Part shown: one piece after another, positions 1-19,434 of the stretch
Position numbering within the stretch: position 1 is the first letter of the stretch
How the letters are laid out: the number at the start of each line of letters is the position of its first letter
Assembly: GCF_024323335.1 (NCBI RefSeq)
Contig: NC_066579.1
Coordinates: 2,495,001-2,559,000 of the forward strand
From: Lathyrus oleraceus
Lineage: Eukaryota; Streptophyta; Magnoliopsida; Fabales; Fabaceae
DNA: 64,000 bases
Direction: 5' to 3'
Made by a program: the position numbers and the translations under genes
The notes under the pieces: generated by a model
What the model was told of the DNA's origin: nothing
The model's database searches: none
What the model saw: only the letters and a program-made list of their open reading frames with translations

Positions 1-1260
1 ATGTGAACTCAAGTGACATGTTTCCATACATTGTGAATATCCCTTAGTTGCTCAAGTCCTAGTTACAAGGTGAAAGTGATGCATAAGTAACGGTAGGTGA
101 ATACTTGAGTTAGAATCGATTATAGAGCCGAGTGGACCCATAGGATAGGAGAACTCACTGAGATTATTATCTCATCCCATTATCATTGTTATTTTTCCGG
201 GTATTCCTTGCAGGTTGAATTCAAGAGAAGTTGTCTACTGATTTTCAAGGGATGCAGTTATTGTGATCTTCCATTGTGGAGTTATGTACAATGAAGGTAT
301 TGTACATAGTTCTTAGATTTTTATTATTTATGCACTATTGTATAACATATGCCATTGATGTTTTAGTTTTGACATGTGTATATAATGATTCTATTAGGCA
401 CTTATGTGTATATAACAGACCTAGCATATGGCCTATGTTCTGGACGTCAAACTGAATGTTATGACATTCATTCCTGACAGCATATGCTAAAGTGTAGGAT
501 AGTTAGTTTTTCTATTTCAGTATTTATCTCAGGCTGTTTTTCAGGAATCTAACAGCTGTGCTAAAAACCAGGAAACTAACAGATGTGCTAAAATTAAGAG
601 ACCTAACATATAGCCTATTTGTTAGCACCCTAATGTGTGGAAATTAGGTTAACTTGCTTGACCTTAATTTTAGGAAATTCAAGTACAAGGCCCAAGTGTT
701 GCATTATAAAAGGATGGCAATCCTACTTTCAGCAACGCAGGGGTTTGAAGCGTGAAGAATTTATTATACCATCATACTTCACTGATGTATTTTTATTTGT
801 GTCTTGTATTAGGTTTAACTTGTGAGCCAAGCAATTATAACCTAGATGATTGCATTGGACTAGGGTGTTCATTGAGTTGTAAGTGTTGTGTCACTCTAAG
901 CTTTTAAGCATGAGTGATGTGTTTCTTGATTAAAGTTGTTAAGCACAATCAAGAGTTGTTTGAAGTGTAACTTCGCCACTAACTTTAAACGAATTAAAGG
1001 TTGTAATCACTGTGGTGATTGAGGGGGAGTGAGTAGGAACTCTGGTCTTAGTTTAGATTGAAATTGCATTGGGTAGGTATTAAGTGATAGGATTAAACAG
1101 TTGGTTTAAGGCCTGAATTAATACTGCTAATAGTGGATTTTCTCCCTGGCTTGGTAGCCCCCAGACGTAGGTGTGTTTGTCACCGAACTGGGTAAACAAT
1201 TCTTTGTGTTATTTACTGCACTTTACATTTACCTGCTGTATACATTCTTGTCTGCGCAGA
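1..1260 (+). repeat. LTR-like sequence of a copia (SIRE/Maximus-like) retrotransposon
   Basis: No coding potential is seen. The stretch has the layout of a long plant copia LTR: repeated short phrases around 'agcatatg' and 'cagatgtgctaaaa' (410-620), a TATA-like 'ttataaaag' near 703, a G-rich track near 1020-1040, and a C/T-rich end near 1140-1200. It stops at about 1259, where 'attggtgtcataacatc' resembles a degenerate primer-binding site. The start is outside the window or unclear. The sequence does not match the 3' LTR at 4394, so the two ends may come from different elements. The lineage name is an impression, not a measured match. Confidence 0.45.
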
Positions 1261-1320
1261 ATTGGTGTCATAACATCCAGTGTGACATCGAAAGTCTGTT
1301 AACTAGAATTTCAATTTGAA

Positions 1321-4300
1321 TGCTAAAGGAATGGGAAATGTCATAGTAATTCTAAATAATGGTAAAAACGCATTGATTCAGAACATGTGGTATGTTCCTG
1401 GCATAAAAGTAATCTGATGAGTGTAGGTCAATTAATTGAGAAAGTATTTTTCTGTTATCATGAAGGACGATCTTTTGAAGTTGTATGATTGTAATTAGAA
1501 GTTGATTATGAAGTTAGAATAGGGAAAGAATAGAACATTCAAAGTGAACGTTAAAATTACAGACATTGAATGTCTTAGTGAAACAAGTGTTGTGAAGGAA
1601 AGTGAGTTGTGGCACAAAAGATTTGGTCATCTGAACTTCAGAAGCTTAGGGAATCTGAATTCAAAGAAGTTAGTACATGGAATTCCTGCAATTAAGAAGT
1701 CAGAGAATTCATGAAATGTGTGCATAAGAGGGAAGAAACCAAGACTTCCATTTGCATCTGAAATTCCTCCAAGAGAAAAGCATGCTCTAGGTGTGGTGCA
1801 TTCTGATGTGTGTGCGCCATTTCCAATACCTTCACTTGGAGGGAATAAATATTTTTTGTCATTTGTTGATGATTTCACAAGGATGACGTGGGTATCCCTT
1901 ATAAAGTTCAAACACGAGGTATTTGCTTAATTTAAGAAATTCATAATCAAGGTTGAGAATCAAAGTGGTCAGAAGCTGAAAGTTCTCATAATTGATGGTG
2001 GAGGTGAGTATAACTCTACAGAGTTCAGAAAGTTTTGTGAGGAGAATGAAATCAACCATGAGGTGACTTATTTACACACTCCTCAACATAATGGTCTTGT
2101 TGAAAGAAGAAACCAAACTTTGCTTTATATGACAAGGAACATGCTGAAGGAGAAGAAGCTACCTCATACCTTGTGGGGAGAAGTTGTTGCCACTGCAGCA
2201 TATGTGCTCAACGTGTTCAACCAAGAAGCTGAAGGAAATCGTTCCCTTAGAGAAATGGATTGGAGATAAGCAAAATGTGGGCCATATAAAGGTGTTTGGT
2301 TATGTTTGTTACAAACATGTTCCAAATGCTAAGAGAAGGAAGTTAGAAGACAGAAGCAGAGTTATGTTGCTTGTAGGGTACCATAGTACAAGTGCTTATA
2401 AGCTATAATGTCCTGTCACAAATAAGGTTGAATTCAACATATATATTATTGTGAAAGAATCAGAAGTGTTGGATTGGAACAAGTATCAATCCAACTTTGT
2501 TGCAGTGTTAACACCTGAGTTAACTTCTGAAGATAATTCAGAATCTGAAGGTTCTGAAGATGAGTCAGAATCAAAAGATGATTTTGAAAGTGACTCTAAT
2601 TCTGATCTAGATTTGGATGGTGATCCAAACTCTGGGAATATTCCAGACTTTGAAGGTGGTCATGCCTCTGGAGGTGGTACTTTAGGGGTTTCAGCATCTG
2701 AAGAAGATTCTAAACAAGTTCAGAGGCCACAAAGACTCATAAACATTCCAAGAAGGTTTGCAGAGTTTGACATGCTGCGGGATATTGAAATATACTCAGA
2801 GGGATAAGTTATTCAATGTACCATGTTAGTATACTCTGAACCACTTAGTGTTGAAGAAGAGCTCAAGAAGAAAGTGTGGCTGAAGGCCATGAAAGAATAA
2901 CTTGAGACTATATAAAGAAATAAGACTTGGGAGTTGACTGAGCTTCCAAAGGACAAGAAAGTCATCAGCGTCATATGGGTTTTCAATGTGAAACTGAAGC
3001 TAGATGGATCAATTGGCAAACACAAAGCAAGGTTAGTGGCAAGAGGTTTTCTACCGAAACCTGTGCTAGACTACTTTGAGGTGTTTGCTCCTGTAGCGAG
3101 ATATGAGACAATCAGGTCGGTGATTGCGATAGCTGCTAACAGGAATTGGCCTCTGATGCATATGAATGTGAAATCTGCATTTCTGAATGGTCCATTGCAA
3201 GAAGAGGTATACATGTCACAACCTTCTGGATTTGTGAAAAAGAATCAGGAAGGGATGGTGTACAAGTTACATAAAGCATTGTATGGACTGAAACAAGCTC
3301 TTAGAGCTTCGAATATGAAAATTGATTCATTTTTCAAGCTCGAAGGATTTAGAAAGTGTGAGATGGGATATGACATTTATGTTCAGCATACTTTTGAAGG
3401 AAATATGATTATGTTATGTCTGTATGTTGATAACATATTTCTAACAGAGAGTTACGAATATGAGATGGTTAAGTTCAAGAAGGTACTGATGAATGAGTTT
3501 GATATGACTGATCTAAGAAATATGATATATTTTCTAAAGCTGGAGATTTTGTACTCTGAGAAGGATATCATTTTGCATCAGTTGAAGTATGAACTTGAGA
3601 TTTTGAGGAGATTTGAGTTGCTGAATTATAAAGTTACGGTCACACCTTCAGAAAGAAATCACAAATTGGATTCTGATCCTGAGGATGATGATGTAGATGC
3701 TATAACTTTCAAGCAGATTGTTGACTCTCTGAGGTATTTATGTAATACCATACCTAATATTTGTTATGCAATTGAAATGGTTATTGGATTCATGAGTAAA
3801 CCGAAGTGGTCTCATTACCAAGATGTTATTAGGATTCCGAGGTATATTAAGGAAACTCTGAAGTATGAAGTTTTTTTTCTTCTAGTAAAAAGGCTAATTC
3901 AAAGCTGATGTGTTACTCAAACTCTGATTGGTGTGAAGACAAAATTAACAGAAGAAGTACTTCTGAATATTTGTTTAAGTATCTGGGAGGTCCTATTTCT
4001 TGGTATCCAAAAAGCAACCAGTTATTGCTTTGTTAACTTGTGAAGCTGAATACATTGCAGGTGTTGTGGATGTATGACAGGTTGTTTGACTTCTGAATTT
4101 ACTACAGGATTTGAAGATCAAGGTAAACAAGCCTCTGAAGCTGATGATTGATAACGAGTTTGCAGTCAATCTTGTCAAGAACTCAATGTTACATGGGAGA
4201 AGAAAGCATATTGAGACTAAGTTTCATTTTTTGAGAAGTCAGGTTCAAAATAGAGTGCTAGAAGTTATGCATTGTAGCACCTAGAAGTGACTGGCAGATG

Positions 4301-4385
4301 TTCTAACGAAAGCGATCAAGACTGATCAATTTCTCCACTTGAGTGATAGAATTGGTGTTGTTACTTTTGATTTGAATATGAAGTA
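1321..4385 (+). pseudogene. Decayed Ty1/copia pol (GAG-pre-integrase, integrase, RT, RNase H)
   Basis: This is a broken copia polyprotein. In order one can read a GAG-pre-integrase piece (about 1330-1700, including YVPG and ELWHKRFGHLN), an integrase core (about 1780-2270: HSDVCAPF, IDGGGEY, GLVERRN), an acidic linker with Ser/Glu/Asp runs (2451-2800), a reverse transcriptase (2934-3650: VARGF, FLNG, YGLKQ) and an RNase H remnant (about 3900-4330: CEAEY, HIETKFHFLR). Frames change several times and stops interrupt all of it. The RT catalytic box reads YVDN instead of YVDD near 3424-3435. Gag and protease are missing: the pol-like reading begins about 60 bases after the PBS-like site, so an internal deletion or a chimeric join has occurred. 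It cannot be functional. Confidence 0.87.
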
Positions 4386-4393
4386 AGGGATTG

Positions 4394-4635
4394 TGTTAGA
4401 AGTAATTCATATTCAATAGTAGTATTAATTTTATTAAGCTTAATCTAGATAGTGTACGTTAGCATTTTGTCTACGTGAGATTATTGTTGTGTATATATAA
4501 ACAATTGTAGTTGTCAACCGTGACATATACAGTGGGTGCACGCAACTATAAACTGTAACCGTTTTGTAAGAGTAATGAAAATTTATTATTTTAATTCTCT
4601 CTCTTCTCTCTCTTCTTCCATCTTCATCTTATGCA
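4394..4635 (+). repeat. Probable 3' LTR of the copia element
   Basis: A TGTTAGAAG start follows directly on a purine-rich stretch (aagtaaggga) after the RNase H remnant, as expected for a polypurine tract and LTR junction. The segment has a TATA-like 'tatataaac' near 4493 and a CT-rich tail. The end is placed at a CA near 4635 but is uncertain. No matching 5' copy is seen in the window. Confidence 0.5.
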
Positions 4636-5116
4636 CCAATAAATAATTGGTGAAGGAAGTTGGATTTTTCACCATGTGTCGAAGACTTATTCTATATATC
4701 CTTGGTTAATGCTCTATTTGAGATCAAATTCTACCTCAGGATTATCTGGTGGTTACCATTATGAAACAAAAAGCATGTCCAAAATTGTGAGTTATTTTTT
4801 CCTATATAGCTCCGACACTTCTGAAAAAATATGGATCTTTGTCAATTTTTGTGTTCGAAATCGACACTGACACTTATATATTACGTTTAATTTATTCATT
4901 TTTTTAAATTATTGTTGATATCGACTTGTCAGAGTCAGTGTCGTATTTCGAATGTTTGTGCTCTATAGATTTCCCTTCTACTTAAAGTTCTTTAGTGGTT
5001 GGGAGTTCAATCATAAAATAAACAATGTTTAGACCAAAATTTTGTAGGTACCAAAGTCACCACATTTTAAGGTAAGGTTCACCCTTGATATCAAGAAGGG
5101 AGGGGGTCGAAAGAAC
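4636..5116. other. Intergenic spacer with a short hairpin
   Basis: No gene is seen. An inverted repeat pairs 4854-4873 with 4934-4952 (TTCGAAATCGACACTGACAC against its near complement), separated by about 60 AT-rich bases. It may be a remnant of a small foldback element. Confidence 0.4.
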
Positions 5117-5815
5117 TAATTCTACCTCATGGATATAGGAAGCTGTTGGAAGAACAATGAAAATCCATGCAATGGAGATGTCACATCTGATGTAACCAGA
5201 TACAGTGAAATGATCATAAATCCAGAAATTGAGCCATTGTGTAAGTCTAACAAGCTTGAACAATGTCCTCCTTATCATACCTTCTCAAATGGAACCCGAG
5301 TTTCATTGAACCGATGCGGGAAAGTTCCCCTGATGCCTACCTTCTCTATCGTGCTCCGGAAAATGCATTGCACTTGGAGAAACCGGTGATACCATCGGAT
5401 CCATATAGCAACCCACAAATTTAGCGGTATGAGACGAGTTCGGTGAGTACAGATACCCAGCAAAGAAATGTGAAGGTTGGGTTGGTGATCCAAGGACTTG
5501 GGAACTGGATGTTGGAAGGCTTTCTCAATCACTATTTTTATCAGGCAAGTTCTCATGTTACCTGAGTTTCCTTGAAAACATGCATGATTCAAAGTTTCAA
5601 AAACTCAAATTTTAAGCTCCTCTTTCAATTTTGGAAATGATCATTGATGACCGTGATAGTTATTAGAAATACTTGGTATTTTTTCTTAACAATATTTGCT
5701 GTGAACATACTTAATGCAGGATCCAGGTACTAAACTCGTGGAGAGTGACACTGGCCATCAATTGATTTGGGGACTGAAATATACATAAGTGGTGGACAGT
5801 TAGCAACTTTGATAT
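5117..5815 (+). pseudogene. Fragment of a plant secreted-protein gene (DUF7705-like)
   Basis: Translated pieces match what I remember of a plant-specific family of large secreted proteins of unknown role (DUF7705). They are GSCWKNNENPCNGDVTSDVT at 5138-5197, then AYLLYRAPENALHLEKPV and YSNPQ near 5335-5420, GWVGDPRTWELDVGRLS near 5483-5530, YFYQ at 5533-5544, and after an intron DPGTK and IDLGTEIYIS at 5720-5805. The exon-exon junction is legible: donor GCAAGT at 5545 (a GC-AG intron) and acceptor 'ttaatgcag' ending at 5719, giving YFYQ|DPG. At least three frame changes and a stop show it is broken, and both ends of the gene are missing. The family name is from memory and moderately sure; the pseudogene status is clear. 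Confidence 0.6.
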
Positions 5816-6138
5816 TATCATTCCAAAATAAAATGCTAAAGAAATTTCAAGGTTTCTGTTTTATGATGGCTAAGTATTGCCACTGATTCAATTAAAGTTT
5901 GAAATCAAACAGTGTCCGAATAGAATTTATTTGCAATTTCATGTTAATTTATTCATCAAAAGAGGGAGAGGAACATTCAATATTTTTATTAATCAATTAA
6001 ATGATGTACATATAATTAATTACAAGGATGACAAGACGAAAGCAGACGTAGAAAACAAAAACTAAACCCAACTAAATTTTAACTTCCTAACTTAGGCACA
6101 AAGCATTTGTGGCAAATCTCTCTTTGAGAGCTCCCAAT
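5816..6138. other. Spacer and 3' flank of the MAP kinase gene
   Basis: No coding sequence is seen. The part next to 6138 is expected to hold the 3' untranslated region of the minus-strand kinase gene. No polyadenylation signal is called. Confidence 0.35.
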
Positions 6139-10365
<4,227 letters not shown>

Positions 10366-10556
10366 CTTGTTCTTCTTTCTTTCTTATTGGGGAAAAATCA
10401 AACACAGCAAGTAATGTTTACTAGAAACCTAGATCGAAAATCACGGAAACAGTTCAAAATTCAGCAAACAAAGAAGAAAAAAAACTCCAAAATTGGTGGC
10501 CGAGAACAAGGAGTTGGGATGAGGTAGAAGCAGAAACTGTTTCAGTTCAGAGGATC

Positions 10557-10604
<48 letters not shown>

Positions 10605-10620
10605 CAGTATATGAGATAAA
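10366..10620 (-). promoter_or_regulatory. 5' leader/promoter-proximal region of the MAP kinase with a (GA)n tract
   Basis: Immediately upstream of the kinase start. It contains a run of about 19 GA units at 10562-10600, which is a CT/TC tract on the coding strand. Such tracts are common in plant 5' untranslated regions. No TATA box is assigned. Confidence 0.4.
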
Positions 10621-11779
10621 GACGATTGAGAAGAAGCTCAGACGAATATTCCAACTATATTTATTTTATTTTTTTCTTTAAAGAATTAGGGTGAATATAT
10701 AGGAAATCAATTCCGTGCAGCACTCAAAATTGACCACACGCCACGGGATGATCTTAACCGTTAAAAATAGAAAGTAGAGATCTCGAAATTATGTAAAGGA
10801 GATAATATTTTTCCTTAAATATTTTAAAATTTTAATTCATATGCATTGATATTTTATATTGTTAATTATTTGTTAATTATAACTCATATTTTAAATTTTT
10901 AATTTTAATTTTTAATGTTTTAATAGTAATATTTAATAATAATTGGTTGTGCATTTTAATTATTTGTTTTTTAAAAATTATAATTAAAATATAATTGAAT
11001 AAGTAAATTGATTTGTAAGTTTTATGAATGTGTCACTATATAAATATATTATTACATTCAATTATGTATAGAATATAAATTATTTAATATTAAGAAACAT
11101 GGATAAAAGTAGTATTAAGTAAATGAATGTTGGTGAAATTAATAATATAAAATTATGTATGGGATTAAGTGATACTAGATCTCATTTATTTTAGCCACCT
11201 AAAAAGAGAGATTTATGGAATACTTTAAAGCTAGTGAACCGACATAGATTTCCACCCTAGTTTTAAAGAATATTAAATTTGAATGTTTGGTATAGAGTTG
11301 TTAAACTTCGATATAAAAAATTGGTATCATTGATTTAGATGATTGAATTTTGCATTTACTATCAAGGCTAGAAATGTTTTAGTAACTTTGTAATGGTTTG
11401 GTAGTTTGTAGGAAAACCAGTAAATCAATATTCCTATATATTTTATATTATAAGAGATTAAGACAGAACTTCTTCATTTAATAATATCGTGTGGAATAGG
11501 ATGATACCATAGAAAGGGATATGTATTATAAGAGATTAAGACATTCCTTCATCATTCAATAATAAAGTGTGGAATCGAGTGAGACGGGATTGTTAAGTAA
11601 TAAAATTTTCACAAAATACAATTTAGTTAGAAGAGGAGTGTTAGTACACGGGTAGATAGAGTGTATACGTGAGTTTGTGAGTGGAACGCCATATGTAATT
11701 AGATTAGAGTATTTTTAGGTCTTGATAATGTCGTGGACCAAATTGAAAGCTTGATAGATAGAGGATGAATGTCATATAA
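10621..11779. other. AT-rich spacer
   Basis: Upstream intergenic DNA of the kinase. Apart from AT-rich runs and two related phrases around 'tattataagagattaagaca' (near 11445 and 11523), no gene, LTR end or RNA gene is recognised. Confidence 0.4.
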
Positions 11780-12500
11780 GAAGCAAGTTGTTAATTTTTG
11801 AACAACTTGCGTTTGGAGTATTTGGAAACATAGAAACAATAAAGTCTTCATAAATGAGGGTATTCAAATCGGGAAATATATTAGAGGAGAAAAATTATTG
11901 GCTTTGAATAAAGTCAAATTTAATATTTGACGTCATAGTCATGTGGTATGTGAACATCAGGGTGTGTCTAGGCATCTCGGTCACTTGATCAAGAGCTTTG
12001 TTGTGTCGAGGGTGGGTGTGCACCGTTGGACCGATGTTTTGCACACATTTCCTGGTGGTGGTTTTAGTTGTGATCCAAGTGTTAGTGCATAAGCTATTTT
12101 TTGCATAATTGCTTATGTCGAGGTGTTCAGAGAGGTTGCAAAAGTGTTTGTTTGCTTCGATGTTAGGCAAATTGTTCAGTTATCATAGATTTCTTTGCAA
12201 TTGAGTTTTGATTGCTAAGATGTTGTTGGCCTTAGTTCGGTAGCATTTTTTATTTGGAATTCTGAGTTTTTTGTGTTCTAGTGCTTTGTTTAATCAATCT
12301 GTAAGTCTGGTTTATAGTGGTGGATTTTGGTGGGTATTTTTAGCGGATTTTAATCATCTAACATCTTTGTAAAATTATTTTGGCATGCAGGATTGAGATT
12401 AATATGTTTTTTTTTTTGGTATTTCTACGATTGTATGATTTTGTTATATTATCTTGTAATATGTTCTTTGTTTAAGTTTATGGGTGACATTGTAAAAGAT
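11780..12500 (+). mobile_element. Remnant of the 3' end of a LINE-type element
   Basis: A plus-strand reading near 11800-11930 gives CVWSIWKHRNNKVF and KLLALNKVKF, which resembles the C-terminal part of plant LINE reverse transcriptases. A T-rich tail of the kind that ends these elements follows (to about 12480). Stops are frequent and nothing upstream of this piece is present. The call is tentative. Confidence 0.35.
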
Positions 12501-13550
12501 AATAAACATAAATATGGTTAGCTGTTTATAAGTTGCTACATAATAATCAAAGTTATTCTGTCAGAATCAATGGATAATTGAACAAAAACAATGTTACTAC
12601 ACTAGATAGCGTAGTTAACAGCGAATTGGTAGAGTTATGTAAAATATCCGGTTATGAGACCCAAATCCATAATTAAATCCAAATTCATTTAAAATATCAT
12701 AATATAATTAAATATTTATTATCCAGTTTAGTTATTAATGATTGATTATTCAACTATATTTTATTTTTGGATTTGATTATAATCAGGTTATTATTCAAAG
12801 TTCATATGTTTCAATTCAATTATAATTTTTTTTTTGTTTTCCAAAATAAATAATTTCTTTTTAATTTTCAAAAAAAACATTTTTTTATTTTATAAAAAAA
12901 AATCCATATTTAAAAAAAATATTTTCCAAATTAAATATTTTAATTTATTTTTTAGAAAAAACAATTTCCAGAATTTTTATCCAAAATATATAGTTTTAAA
13001 AATTTTGAAAAAAAAAATACTTATTTAAATTTTCTGAAACTAATTTCCAATTTTTTTCCGAAATATTTATTTTTGCAAATTAAATAATTTTTTTTATTTT
13101 AAAAAATTAAATCATATTTGATTTGATTTCCGTTCAAATTAAATTATGTACGATAAGAATTTAAGTTAGAAAGATATTATAAAGAAAGTTACATGTGTAA
13201 CCTATATATGAACTAAATTAATTCATAAATAGGATGATTGAAATGAAAAAGAAACTACAGTCTAAAGTATGTATAAGCAATATTAGTTGATGAAAAATTA
13301 TATATTTTGTCAATTTCAACGTTGCAACTTCATGTGGTTGGCACAGTAGAAGAAAGGTCATTGTTGAACAGAGGACTGCTAGCTTAAGGTTATTCATGAT
13401 TTGTGGTAAGAAACTGGGCATGGTTCCTTTATATGGATTGATATTTATCGAAGTGGCGTAAAGAAATGTGGAATTTGTAAATTGTCTTATATCTTTGATA
13501 TCTTTTATGTTACACATGATAGCACAAATGAAGCTTTCAACTTTTCACTC
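12501..13550. other. Very AT-rich spacer
   Basis: Runs of A and T dominate, especially 12780-13120. Open frames here are only low-complexity Phe/Lys/Ile/Asn strings. No gene is seen. Confidence 0.4.
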
Positions 13551-13571
13551 ATTAATTTCTTCTAATGATCT

Positions 13572-13640
13572 TGTTTCTTACAGCCCATGCACCAGAATAG
13601 GTGTTGTTGGATCAGGTACTTCAAATGACATTTGCTTAGG
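13572..13640 (+). pseudogene. Isolated exon-like scrap (possibly uroporphyrinogen-III synthase-like)
   Basis: After an acceptor-like 'tttcttacag' (ending 13581) comes a short reading containing TRIGVVGSGTS, which recalls the RIGVVGAGTA phrase of plant uroporphyrinogen-III synthase. No flanking exons were recognised, so this would be a lone exon remnant. A chance resemblance is quite possible. Confidence 0.22.
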
Positions 13641-13869
13641 TTTGCAAAAGAAACAACTTAACTTTGATATTATTTTAATATACTTTTACATGTGTATGTT
13701 TTTTGTTTGGTTAGAGGAGCTATATGCAAGGGAAATAATATTTTCCTTGCTAGAAACATTCAATCATTTTTTTCAACAAGAACTCAAGTTGAAAATGTAA
13801 GTGGAATACTTGATGAAGTAACACGGGACATAATCAGTTAGACTCAGATAAAAAAACATGTATAAATAT

Positions 13870-14690
13870 TGCTTTTAATATATATTTGAGTACAATACAG
13901 TGAAATTGCTTCTTTTCAATCCAAAATCACAGGTTAGGTATATGTTTAGGTGAGCCAAATATAATTTTGAATTTACCAATTTTGTAACATTAATTTGGTT
14001 AAAATTGTGTTTGAAGTGAAGTGGTTATTAATGTTGAATGTTTTTACTCTAAAAACAAGTTTCGTGTAAAATCAGTATAAATTTTCAAACGTAACACATA
14101 AGAACCTATAAATTGATTGTTCTAAAGTCTAAGTTTGATGGTGATGATGAAGCTTGTGACTTGAGTTGTGTTGAAGTTGAGAAAATTGAAGAAATTCAAA
14201 CCAGACATCTTGATTATTTTCATTCGCGATGATGATTGCATATTTATTCATGTTGAATTGGTTGATTCCATTGCTACAGAAAATGGAAATCGAAGTAGAT
14301 AAAACAAGATGGTGGATGAAGGGTTTAAGATACTGGAGATTCTATTCTTAACTTCGATATGAATAATATTGATGCAGAAGCTAAACTATTAATTGAGAAT
14401 TGACGCATAATAATATCATTTCATGCTCTTACTATTTTTCCCTTCCACTCAAAGGTTTAATCTATTATCAACCCATAATAATATTAGTGCATACTCTTAC
14501 TATTTTTCCTTTCCACTCAAATTTATTTATACTACATGTTGGACAAATTAGTAATCAACAAATGTTACAATTAAAACTCTTTCAAACCTCTCTTTTCTTT
14601 ACAAGTGATGCACACCCATTAGCTCACAATATAAAATTTCCTTTCCCACCTAAACACAAACATACGCATAATCTCTCTTTTTCCATCATT
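13870..14690. other. Spacer with no recognised gene
   Basis: AT-rich DNA. A weak duplicated phrase ('cataataatatcatttcatgctcttac' and 'cataataatattagtgcatactcttac' types, near 14405 and 14472) is the only structure noticed. Confidence 0.3.
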
Positions 14691-14698
14691 GTTCATAC

Positions 14699-14712
14699 TT
14701 CTCTCTCTCTCA

Positions 14713-14743
<31 letters not shown>

Positions 14744-14758
14744 TCTCTCTCTCTCTTC

Positions 14759-14818
<60 letters not shown>

Positions 14819-14873
14819 TCTCTCTCTTCTTCTCTCCTCTCTCTCTCTCTCCTCTCTCTCTCTCCTCTCTCAC
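14699..14873. repeat. (CT)n microsatellite
   Basis: About 175 bases of nearly pure CT with a few TCT and TAT interruptions. Open frames across it are Leu/Ser repeats and are not genes. Confidence 0.95.
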
Positions 14874-15755
14874 TCATCAAACCATACATTGTCCTCCCCT
14901 TTTCTCCCTCGTCTTTGTTTATCCTTCCTTTGTTATTCTCAAAAGGTATATATTTTTTTCTCTTCTACTGTTCTTTCATTCATGTCTTCTTCAATCTCTA
15001 TTGCAACCAAGTTTATTCATGTTTCGGGTTCTAGATCTTTGCTTATATGTTCCTCCATTTTCTGCATTTCTCTTCTAAAACATGTTTTTCATATATTTGT
15101 TTCATCACTTTATGCACATCTGAGTTGAAAACCCCATTTCTCTATGTATCTTTTCAAGTGAATATTTATCTAATATTTTGAAATGTATGAGTTTATTTGA
15201 AAATACAGGTTTAAACTTATCATTTATGTGTTTAAGATGTATTTGTGATGTCAATGCTGGTCTCTTGCTATATATTTTGATGTGTTATTGTGCTTCTATT
15301 AATAAAAAGAGGTTGAAGAATTAGCTGCAGCTATCAAGGGATAACCTGCTCAAACCAAAATGAAGAAATATGTTGGAGGAAAACCTAAAAATGTAACTGC
15401 CAAGAGTTTGAATAGAGATTTTGGGTATTCATATCCTATAATTTTTACACCTAATTTATTATAATGACATCCACTTATTGTGAAATATTTTTTGTTCATG
15501 GTGTAAACCTAAGTTAAAGGAACAAATGCAATACTAGTTTATTCTTAAAATTCGATATTTTATCTTTGTTTTTATTAATGTACGTTAAGGAATATAATTC
15601 AAGGTTGAAGAAGATGAAAAGGTTAAAAAGTTAAAGAGATGTAGTAGACTATAGAAAATTAGATTTATTTTTTAAATGAGTTTTTTTAATCACATCCATC
15701 CATTTTTGAACCAAGGGCTGATACATATTCTTTTTATTCTCACATATGAAAGGTT
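14874..15755. other. Spacer between the two CT tracts
   Basis: No convincing gene. The DNA next to the first CT tract looks like a plant 5' leader, and a short reading near 15335-15430 contains MKKYVGGKPKNVTAKSL, but I could not connect these to any known gene. Confidence 0.3.

Positions 15756-19434
<3,679 letters not shown>

Noticed and set aside
12834..13028. Phe/Lys/Ile/Asn-rich short frame
   Set aside because: Low-complexity AT-rich DNA; composition alone explains it.
14400..15128. Long Leu/Ser-rich open frames
   Set aside because: They are translations of the CT microsatellite and have no protein features.
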